Positions 1 to 9,000 of a DNA stretch of 64,000 bases are shown piece after piece. Source of the stretch: Xiphydria camelus. Taxonomy: Eukaryota; Arthropoda; Insecta; Hymenoptera; Xiphydriidae. The notes beneath the pieces were generated by a model that was given only the letters and a program-made list of their open reading frames with translations, had not been told where the DNA came from and did no database searches. The DNA is taken from NCBI GenBank assembly GCA_963678675.1, contig OY783201.1, positions 14,532,573 to 14,596,572 of the forward strand, given 5' to 3'. Numbering within the stretch: the first letter of the stretch is position 1; the number at the start of each line of letters is the position of its first letter. A program made the translations under genes and the position numbers.

Positions 1-558
1 TAGTTAAATACAAACCTATATAAGACAAAAATGTATTTGAGATAAATAGACATTTATTTACATCGAATAAAAGTCTATTTACATTAAATTAATGTTTTGC
101 ATATCTTTTTAATCGAGTACGAACATAGTAGAACATTTATCTAATTCAAATAGAGTCTTATACAATGAGAATAAATTTCTTTTCATCTCAAATAAATTTT
201 TTATTATGTTCAACTAGACGCGACGGATATGAGCATGCTCATTACCAAACACCGTCTACACTTGCTTATAACCATTCCCTTTTTCACCCTCGCCTCAGGA
301 AGCATGCTCGAAAATCAACCGTCGGTCGATTTGTGAGCATGCTTATTTCAAGTATGCTCGATACGAGCAAGGCTTGGATACACATGCTACTAGGAGCACT
401 TCCTCGAAAAAAGCATGCTTGCGTGCTCGAAACTAGCATGTGTATCTGGACCTTTAATCTAGAATCTCGGTTGAGAAAAAGAAATTTAGCTAGATTGTGC
501 AATGGACACACGATAAAAATTTGCTGCCAGAGAGATTTCAGTCTATTTGACCGGCTAA
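1..558. repeat. AT-rich DNA with scattered GAGCATGCTC palindromes
   Basis: No gene is supported here. Between about 228 and 445 the palindromic ten-mer GAGCATGCTC and near-variants (AGCATGCTCG, AGTATGCTCG, AGCATGCTTG) recur about six times at irregular spacing. Open frames on both strands run through this stretch, but both are driven by the palindrome and neither resembles a protein. The rest is simple AT-rich sequence. Confidence 0.5.
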
Positions 559-688
559 GGGCCGGTTTTACCAACACGGTATAAACGCGGTATACCTAGC
601 GCTATACTGAGTATAACCAGCAATAAGCCTTATGGTTATTCTCAGTATGGCGCTATACCGCGTTTATACCTGTTGGTAAAACCGGCCC
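559..688. mobile_element. 130-bp palindromic MITE with TAA target duplication (PIF/Harbinger-like)
   Basis: The terminal inverted repeats begin GGGCCGGTTTTACCAAC at the left and end with its near-complement at the right. They continue inward through TATAAACGCGGTATA, so most of the element folds back on itself. TAA flanks both ends (556-558 and 689-691), the three-base TWA duplication expected of the PIF/Harbinger superfamily. A diverged relative starts near 10286. It has no coding capacity. Confidence 0.75.
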
Positions 689-691
689 TAA

Positions 692-1224
692 ATAGATAGT
701 AACTCAGTCTAGTAAGAGTGACGGGCGCCGGGTCGCAAGCGAAGGGCCCCTCGACCGCGTGCCTGGCGGGAGGGCACAGAAACCCTCTGCCTTTCGCTCT
801 CCTCGGACAAAGTGCAGACCCGCAATAAATTCGACTATTGCGGTGCACGTGTACTTGTTCGGGGATAGCACCAACCGGACGGCGCCGAATCTGCGTACTC
901 TCCCGGCGCCAATTCTCATGCTCCAGCTCGGTGGTTTCGAAGAATTTCCTTATCCCATCATGCATAGAAAAATAAAGCCGAAGCATACCCCTGCCCCGCT
1001 AGCCGCTTTTAAAATCACTTACTGTTCGCAATTCTCTGTGTAAAGACCAACTCCTGCTCGAGACTCAATAGACATTGATAATACAACGCCATTCCGACTG
1101 GTTATTGACATAAGGGTTAAAAATATAAAAATGTCGGTGATGTGTTGTGCAGATGGACTATTAGATACTTAGTTTTGATGTGTGATTGTTTTATTTTGCG
1201 CATCTCAATCGCCGTGCACAAGCC
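692..1224. other. GC-richer unassigned block
   Basis: About 700-930 is clearly more GC- and CpG-rich than its surroundings, and open frames exist on both strands. None shows recognisable domains or convincing splice context. It could be an exon, a promoter or 5' untranslated region of an unseen gene, or an old element. The end of the stretch grades into ordinary AT-rich DNA beside the foldback element. Confidence 0.3.
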
Positions 1225-1840
1225 CTATAGCGGAGCGTCGTAATACGTTGCACGTTGCAAGTATTGCAGTTAAATATGAGTGATAGTGACAATATTATGA
1301 GTGATATTGTGACAATATAAAACACCAAGAAACATAGAAACAATTTTTATAGAAAAATTGTTCTTTGTAAAAAGTATGCGATAGGAAGGATGGACCACGC
1401 GTCCGTCGAAAGAACACATGAGTAGGTAGGCTATGAGAGTTCGGCGCCACCCACGTGACCAAAAATGGCGGGAAATTTGAATTTTGCGTAAGTGCGCATG
1501 CGCCCCGCAGGGGGCAGTCGGTAAGTTACCGACGGAGTGCGGATGGAGTGCGTGTCTTGTTATTGACGGAGCACTGAGTTACCGGCGGAGTGCATGCGTT
1601 GTTATCGACGGAGCACTGCCTTACCGACGGAGTAGGGCGGTAAATTTGAATTTCACTCCGACAGAGCCCCGCCATTGGTTGAACCCCCACCCCCGGAGCT
1701 CTATCATTGGTCGAGCCCCCACTCCCCGATCTCAGTCGCTCGCAGAAAATTGCCTTACCGGCGGAGTGCGCGCTTTGTTATCGACGGATCACTGACTTAT
1801 CGATGGAGCAGGCTCGCAGCGCCATCTCGTGAACCCCCAC

Positions 1841-2090
1841 ACTTCTCGCGTGCATCATCTCGCAAACCGAAAAAAAATTGAGGCAAATTTGAAGTTCCAC
1901 TCCCGACCTCACTCGCAGCGCCATCTCGCGGACCCCGACCTCAACGAGATTCCGGAAGACCCCACACTTCTCGCGTGCATCATCTCGCAAACCGAGAAAA
2001 AATTGAGGCAAATTTGAAGTTCCACTCCCGACCTCACTCGCAGCGCCATCTCGCGGACCCCGACCTCAACGAGATTCCGGAAGACTCGTT
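1841..2090. repeat. 125-bp direct duplication inside the left foldback arm
   Basis: Two consecutive units start ACTTCTCGCGTGCATCATC at 1841 and 1966. They differ by few bases. The corresponding part of the right arm has a single copy, so the duplication arose after the two arms became identical. Confidence 0.8.
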
Positions 2091-2347
2091 GCGGTGGGAA
2101 ATTTGGATCGGAGACGGAGCAGGCTCCCAGCGCCATCTCGTGGACCCCCACACCTCCCGCGTGCACCATCTCGTGGACCCCCACACTTACCGCGTGCCGA
2201 AGCGTTACTTTCAAGGTGGAGCTCAAACTTACCAACTACCGCAAAAATGTTCGAGAGGTGCTGAACTACGAAAATTTATTCAACTTCTCACACGATTACA
2301 AAAGAAAAAAAATCTCACACGCTCACATGTACACAATTATAAAAAAA

Positions 2348-2486
2348 ATCACACACACACACACACACATGCACACGATTACCAAAAAAAATCTCACGCT
2401 CACATGTATACAATTATAAAAAAAAAATCTCACACGCGCACATGTACAAAAATCTCACGCACGATCTTCGTCTTCTATAAATTCTA

Positions 2487-2519
<33 letters not shown>

Positions 2520-2526
2520 CTTCTTC
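2348..2526. repeat. (AC)n and (CTT)n microsatellites
   Basis: An (AC)n tract lies near 2349-2370 and a (CTT)n tract near 2489-2526, separated by A-rich sequence with repeated CTCACACGCTCACATGTAC-like phrases. The CTT tract is also the poly-glutamate codon run of the minus-strand gene described at 2455-2992, so it may be partly coding. Confidence 0.85.
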
Positions 2527-2992
2527 TCCGGCAGCGCGGCGAGCGGCTCTCCTCGCTGCCAGCGCAGCGCGGTGAGCTGCAACACGCAGAGCGGCCCTCC
2601 TCGCCACCAGACCTCTAAGTTTCTGTAAAAACAAAAATAATAATGAAAAAAAAAATTATATTTTGGTTGGAAGAAGAAGAGTTTATCAATTTTCTTACCG
2701 GAACTACAAACGTGCCACGCATTTTATATATGCATCCATCTATGAAGTGATCCGAGTTATACCCATTCTCTTCCAGCGACTTCCTCTTTACCTGTCGAAT
2801 GGCCGCCAGGTATCGTTGTTTGCCGGACACCGATATCCCCTCTTGGCGCATCAATCGTCCGAGCAGCCGCAAACTCTTGACACCTTGTCGGATCCATCGC
2901 GTGATGTTGATGGGATCGACACTCTTGCGAGCGATGAGCTCGAAAGCCTCTCGATGCGTGTTCACGATATCTTTGCACTGTTCCGTAGACAT
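2455..2992 (-). CDS. Putative two-exon gene of the foldback element, 153 aa, basic Arg/Ala segment plus poly-Glu tail
   Basis: Exon 1 runs 2992-2699 from ATG to a GTAAGA donor (98 residues). Exon 2 runs 2622-2455, after a polypyrimidine-TTTTTACAG acceptor, to TGA (55 residues). The join is phase 0. Residues 1-98 look like a compact folded domain. The next ~32 are strongly basic and Ala/Arg rich (ARRAALRVAAHRAALAARRA). Then come about 12 Glu and an acidic tail ending IEDEDRA. A TTAAATA box lies about 60 bp upstream of the start. I do not recognise the family. The basic-then-acidic C-terminus would suit nucleic-acid or histone binding, but that is inference. The gene sits in the unique centre of the foldback element and could be element-borne or a captured host gene. 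Splicing is predicted from sequence only. Confidence 0.5.
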
Positions 2993-3111
2993 GTTGCACT
3001 GTTTCGAAAGCGATATGTAACTGATGGCGTGAGCGCGGTGACGCGCGGTATTTAAGCAAAGACGCTGTGGAGGGGTGGGGTGGGGTGTAAACGTGTTCGC
3101 GCCTATCTAAA

Positions 3112-3395
3112 AGCTATGACATCATCGCTCGGAAATAGCGTGTGAAACTGTACAGCAGTGTAGCGATAAGATACGACGCTCAGAACTACACAGTAGCGTT
3201 GAAATTTGATCGGTTAGATAAGCTATGATGTCATCACTCAGAAATAGCGTGTGAAACTGTACAGCGATAAGGTAGGACGCTCGAAACTGCGCAGTAGCGT
3301 TGAAATTTGATCGGTTAGATAAGCTATGATGTCATCGCTCGGAAATAGCGTGTGAAACTGCACAGCGATAAGGTACGACGCTCGGAACTGCGATC
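3112..3395. repeat. Tandem ~100-bp repeats upstream of the element gene
   Basis: Units start AGCTATGA at 3112, 3221 and 3322 (periods 109 and 101). Each holds a TGATGTCATC or TGACATCATC motif, close to an ATF/CREB-type palindrome, plus the phrase GAAATAGCGTGTGAAACTG. They lie just upstream of the minus-strand gene start at 2992, so they occupy its promoter region. A regulatory role is inference. Confidence 0.7.
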
Positions 3396-4193
3396 CGAAT
3401 TTCCCGCCGCAACGAGTCTTCCGGAATCTCGTTGAGGTCGGGGTCCACGAGATGGCGCTGCAAGCGTTGCGAGATGATGCAGGCGGGAAGTGTGGGGGTC
3501 CACCTCTCGAACATTTTTGCGGTAGTTGGTAAGTTTGAGCTCCACCTTTAAAGTAACGCTTCTGCACGCGGGAAGTGTGGGGGTCCACGAGATGGCGCTG
3601 GGAGCCTGCTCTGTCTCCGATCCAAATTTCCCACCGCAACGAGTCTTCCGGAATCTCGTTGAGGTCGGGGTCCGCGAGATGGCGCTGCGAGTGAGGTCGG
3701 GAGTGGAACTTCAAATTTTCCTCAATTTTTTTTTTTCGGTTGCGAGATGATGCACGCGAGAAGTGTGGGGGTTCACGAGATGGCGCTGCGAGCCTGCTCC
3801 ATCGATAAGTCAGTGATCCGTCGATAACAAAGCGCGCACTCCGCCGGTAAGGCAATGTTCTGCGAGCGACTGAGATCGGGGAGTGGGGGCTCGACCAATG
3901 ACAGAGCTCCGGGGGTGGGGGTTCAACCAATGGCGGGGCTCTGTCGGAGTGAAATTCAAATTTACCGCCCTGCTCCGTCGGTAAGGCAGTGCTCCGTCGA
4001 TAACAACGCATGCACTCCGCCGGTAACTCAGTGCTCCGTCGATAACAAGACATGCACTCCATCCGCACTCCGTCGGTAACTTACCGACTGCTCCCTGCGG
4101 GGCGCATGCGCACTTACGCAAAATTCAAATTTCCCGCCATTTTTGGTCACGTGGGTGGCGCCGAACTCTCATAGCCTACCTACTCACATGCGC

Positions 4194-4333
4194 CAGTGCG
4201 CATTTGTATTTATGACTGTGATACTACGAACCGTTGTGTCTAATTCAAAAAGCGCATTTAGTTTACTCTCTCTTAACTCTGCCATTGGTCGCTGTTCCGT
4301 CTGTATCACAGTCATAAATACAAATGCGCACTG
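4194..4333. mobile_element. 140-bp palindromic MITE nested in the right arm, CAGTG termini
   Basis: The sequence starts CAGTGCGCATTTGTATTT and ends with its complement. It interrupts the right foldback arm at a point where the left arm (about 1418) is uninterrupted, which proves insertion. CAGTG ends are hAT-like, but no clean 8-bp duplication is visible. Confidence 0.75.
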
Positions 4334-4553
4334 GCGCACGTGTACTTTCGACGGACGCGTGGTCCATCCTTCCTATCGCATACTTTCTACAAAGAAGAAT
4401 TTCGATGTTTCACATCTAACAATTTTTCTATAAAAACGGTTTCTATGTTTCTTGGTGTTTTATATTGTCACAATCACTCATAATATTGTCACTATCACTC
4501 ATATTTAACTGCAATACTTGCAACGTGCAACGTATTACGACGCTCCGCTATAG

Positions 4554-5117
4554 TTTTTATGTACACAATTATGCGCTTGAATGCCTTTTAAATCACACGC
4601 ATGGGCCTATCCTAAGTTAGGCCTACTATACGTGAGATTTAATTTTTTTGATACATTTTTCTTTCGTCCAACAATTATTTATTTGCTAGGGATTCTAATA
4701 CGTCGGAAGCAAATTCGTTACTCAGATTTGTATATCGTATCAGCTTTGAAAGAGAGATGAGGCGAATGAGGAAAAACTGTTTTCATTCCTCTCCCAAGTC
4801 TTGAAAGGTAGGTAAGCATTAATAAATCCTAATTCATCAAGTGTAGGCTATGCTCGCATATATTCGTTATATTTTTAAAATGAGGGACAGAATCTTCTAT
4901 CGCTTACTCGCGAATATTTTGCGCATGTGCGCAAACAATTATTCCTAGTACACGGAAAGAAAAAATCAGGAAAAATTACTGTGCTTGACACTGTAATCAA
5001 GGTGTTTAATACACTGTAGAACTTTAATATGGAATTTTGTAATTTCTTATGAAATGCAGATTCGCAATCCGTAAAAATTTATAAATTTTCACATGTGAGC
5101 GTGACTTAGCTCAAAGA
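4554..5117. other. AT-rich intergenic DNA, nothing recognised
   Basis: I see no ORF, tandem repeat or terminal inverted repeat that I can support between the foldback element and the GC-richer exon-like block that follows. Confidence 0.5.
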
Positions 5118-5445
5118 TTATTTTATTGTAATAGTACACTGGGAATATAAGGAAGATGCTCTCTTTATAACTGCTAAAACCAGAGTGAATCCTCGCACAG
5201 CGTCATCCAGGGCCCGGAGGGCCTGGTCTCCCCCTCGACCCAACGCTTTATCGCCATCATATAAATATCCTTCAAGCGAGGGGTGTCCGGAATACGTCGA
5301 CGGCATTCCCATCGACTCCTTCAAGAAACATTCCTCACACACAGAAATTCAGAATTCTAATGTTCCAGGTAGAAAGAATTTTGCGCAAAGTAGACATTTT
5401 TTCTCTAAAAATAACCGAGCGAATCTCAGATGTCAGATAAACTGA
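5118..5445. other. Exon-like GC-rich block, strand unresolved
   Basis: Within AT-rich DNA, about 5185-5345 is GC-rich and open on both strands. On the minus strand the reading includes the phrase GYLYDGDKALGRGGDQALRA. On the + strand a frame containing GCPEYVDGIPIDSFKK ends at a fair donor (CCAG/GTAGAA at 5368) and begins after a CAG at 5174. Either could be a real exon of an unseen gene. I recognise neither peptide. It lies 0.6 kb upstream of the Fbp start, so a non-coding first exon of Fbp is also possible. Confidence 0.3.
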
Positions 5446-6000
5446 AAATTCATTTTGCACGAATTTTAAGGAATTTCAGAAAGGATTTTTTCTGTCTTGG
5501 ATATATAAAAAAATTTTTTATTTATTTTTTATCCTTACATTTACGTATACAGGGCCGTGTGCTTGATGCCATACATATGTATAGCAATCATAGAAATAGA
5601 AGAGCGAACGCTAGTTTTTTCAATCGCACTAACACGATTCCTAGTAACCTCATCCTCGTTCTGATCTTGTATACGTAGATACATATATATCGAGGTATTA
5701 AATCTCTCCGTTGTGTACTCGTCGAAAGAGAAATTAAAAACCGATAACTAATCGCGTCCTGGTCCGCAACCGAAACTTGAGGTCATTAGCTGTAGTGCCT
5801 TGAATAAATGCAGTATTAATGTCTCTAACGCTGTATCAACGCATCGACAAATACCTCCGTATTTGTATGCACGGAAAAGATAAGAACGCATAGAGGCACC
5901 GAGAGACCTCTTTTAAAGCAGCGTCGGCTCACAAGGATTTCAGTTGGTTCGTGGCCTGACAACGAGTAGGAGATCCAGCGCAACGTCGGTGTCCGCCACA

Positions 6001-9000
6001 ATGACGTCGCAAGGGCATGCTTTCGATTCCAACTGCATGACATTGACGCGTTTCGTTCTGGAGGAACAACGCAAGGTGCCATCTGCAACGGGAGACCTCA
6101 CACAGCTACTGAATAGCATTCAAACGGCAGTGAAAGCCGTTAGCTCGGCAGTGAGGAAAGCCGGTATCGCTAACATGTGAGTCGCACGTGTATCGCAGAA
6201 ATAGTTCTATTTTTGTCCGGAGAAAATATGTAGGGAGTCATTTACCAGCAGTGGTATCGATTAACGCACTTAAGGTGGTTGGACCGCTATAGCATTTTTA
6301 GAGCAATTTTTTAAAAATTTTGTCAGAGTTTAGATTATAAAAACACTGATAACTTTTCCTTATGAATGAAATCATTCTGACGTTTAGAAAAATAGAGATA
6401 TTCGATTTTTTTATTTCTCCATTGAAATCAATGAGACAGGGCCGTGTGGAGCCTCCGCAGTGGCGCGCGGCGAAGTACCACAGCTGTGGAAGTACGGCCC
6501 TGTCTCATTGATCTCAATGGAGAAATAAAAAAACCGAATATCTCTATTTCTATACGTCAGAATGATTTCATTCATAAGGAAAAATTATTCGTTTTTTAAT
6601 AATATAATCTAAAATGTGACAAAATTTTTAAAAAATTGCTCGAAAAGTGCTATAGCGGTCCAACTACCTTCAGTTATTTTCTAGCCTAATTCCATCTATT
6701 AACACTAACTGGCTGATAGGGATTAAGGTAGCTCCTCCGCGACGACCTCAACCAAAAGTTACATACCATGTTCATGTTTCAAATATTGATAATTGCTTTA
6801 ATTAGTAGTAAATAAAATTAAAAACGATGCAATATTAACTCGGTACTAATAGATAATACGATGGATATCATTTATTGCCGTAAAATATATTCTATATTGT
6901 GTTTTTGATCTACCATTGCTAGTAAACTTTTTGCCGGGACTGTCCGGGCTTCGCCCCAATACATGAAATAGCTTGTATATACAAACGACGCAGTCTTCTG
7001 TGTGCGTATGAGCGACGATCGTGGCTCGCTGTTCCGTTCCCCCTCCACGCACTCGTTCGCTTGCAGGCCTTGCAGATATATGCTATACGACCAAAATTGT
7101 GAGGGCTTCTCATGGTTATATCTTGGAAACTAGATGGTGAATCATTTTCATTTTTTTCACATTATTCGTGATATCCTATTCTACCTTATCCTCGTTTTTT
7201 ATCAACTTCTTAATTTTAGTTTTGACGGTAGAATTAATGACGTACTGTTTGCCTATCATAACGTATCTGTTAAGTGTAAATCAAGCCAACTTCAAGTGTA
7301 AATATCTCAGGTTTGGGGTGGTCAAACTTATTTAAATTACACAGATATTTGGATAATGCATTAAATAACATATATGTCAAATTTCAACCATTTCTTAATT
7401 CAACGATCTCGTGGAGGTACTACCTTAACGGGTCGAAGTTCTTCAGAGACTGTCTCTCCGTTCGATTTTATATTTCCAGTCTGTGAAGTACATTAGAAAA
7501 TAAGGAAGATTGTTTCAACACAAAAATTCATTTGCTTATACTATTTCGAGTTACACATACCTAACAGCGACATAGGAAGCGTAATTATTCCAAACGCATT
7601 TTGTCATCGGGTGGCAGCTTCGGTTGATAGACTTATCGCGTAAATAAATTTTCGTCGATGTGCGAAGAGAGTCACATTCCACTGATCATTTTTCTGAATT
7701 TGTATGTATGTATGTATATATGTGGACTGATCTAAGTGCAAAATCGGTGGATAGTACAAGAGTCCCTGTCGAGTCCCCAGCGAAGAAAATTCCTCTAACT
7801 GGGGATAGAATGTGTGCAACAGAGATTGTATGCACTTATCGCAAGGTTGCTTGCCCTCGCATTATTTCCATGATTCCTCATTCTGACCCTGCAGATGCAC
7901 TGTACGAGATCGTGCATGTATTATACAGGGTGAGTCACCAGTTATTGCCACCTAGAATAACTCCGAAAGTATAATAGTAGTAGAACAGTTTTTGAAATAA
8001 AAGTTGCATGGGACAACGGGGGCTATTATGGTGTTAGTTTTTTGTTGCTAGGTTTTTGTCGCTTCAGAGATTTGAAGGTCAACTTTGTTTATCTTACTTA
8101 GGATGCTATATTTTGGTACTTATTTTCTGATAGCGGCTATCGAGACGAATCCAATGATATGCAACATCATGATATGGTCTTTGAAGGTCAAAAATGCCAT
8201 TGGTATCACTTCGAACACCTTCCGTAAATGTAAGTTCATTTTAACTTTTTGACCTTTGTTGACCTTCAAAGACCTTAATGTTGCATATTATTGGATTCGT
8301 CTCGATAGCCGCTAGCAGAAAATAAGTACCAAAATATAGCATCCTAAGTAAGATAAATAAAGTTGACCTTGAAATCTCTGAAGCGACAAAAATCTAGCAA
8401 CAAAAAACTAATATCATAATAGCCCCCGTTGTCCCATGCAACTTTTGTTTCAAAAACTTTTCTACTACTATTATACTTTCGGAGTTATTCTAGGTGGCAA
8501 TAACTGGTGACTCACCCTGTATAAATATGTTTGAGAAGCACAACAACTTTAAATGAATATATTGAAATGGATTGAAGCGCATCGACGATTAAACTCAGTA
8601 CAAATAGTAGAAAAAATTCAGCGTAATTTTCCTCAATTAATTTGAATTATTTAAATTCGATTTCCGCTAAATCAAATTCTAATATTTTTACATCGATATT
8701 TCTATCTTATTGTTAAATCTCTGAGGTGATAATTGGACGTGCATCAACCAAATTCTAAAATTATTCAAATAGTACGAGAGTCAGGAAGAGACTTTGATTA
8801 GATATATCTTAAAGGTCACTTCGTGAACTCCAGAAGAGGGGTCTGAGAGATCCCATGTTTACACGAATCTTTTCCTTCTAATGGAAAAATTTCTCTAACA
8901 AATTTCTTAAAAACTGAGATACTTTGATTTTCTTCTGACCTTCTGTAGTAATTCGAACAATTTTCAGAAATTTTCAGAGAAGAATCAATGTTTGTCAGGA

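Larger units (their letters stand above)
1225..4553. mobile_element. 3.3-kb foldback element with ~1-kb inverted arms
   Basis: The left arm (1225 to about 2262) and right arm (about 3502-4553) are inverted copies. They start CTATAGCGGAGCG and end with its complement, and they share many blocks, for example the CACCAAGAAACATAGAAAC block at about 1321 and its complement near 4440. The ends sit in a palindromic CTATAG, so the target duplication (TA, TATA or CTATAG) cannot be resolved. The arms contain sub-repeats of the type TTACCGACGGAGTGC. The left arm has a 125-bp direct duplication (1841-1965, 1966-2090) that the right arm lacks. The unique centre holds microsatellites, a small minus-strand gene and tandem repeats. 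No transposase is seen, so the element is presumably mobilised in trans. I cannot assign a superfamily. Confidence 0.85.

Noticed and set aside
1484..2628. Long + strand open frames through the left foldback arm
   Set aside because: They are produced by the repeated arm sequence, recur as mirror images in the right arm, and include the homopolymer/CTT tract. No domain is seen.
2663..3055. + strand open frame opposite the element gene
   Set aside because: It is antisense to the minus-strand frame, which has better start, splice and composition evidence.
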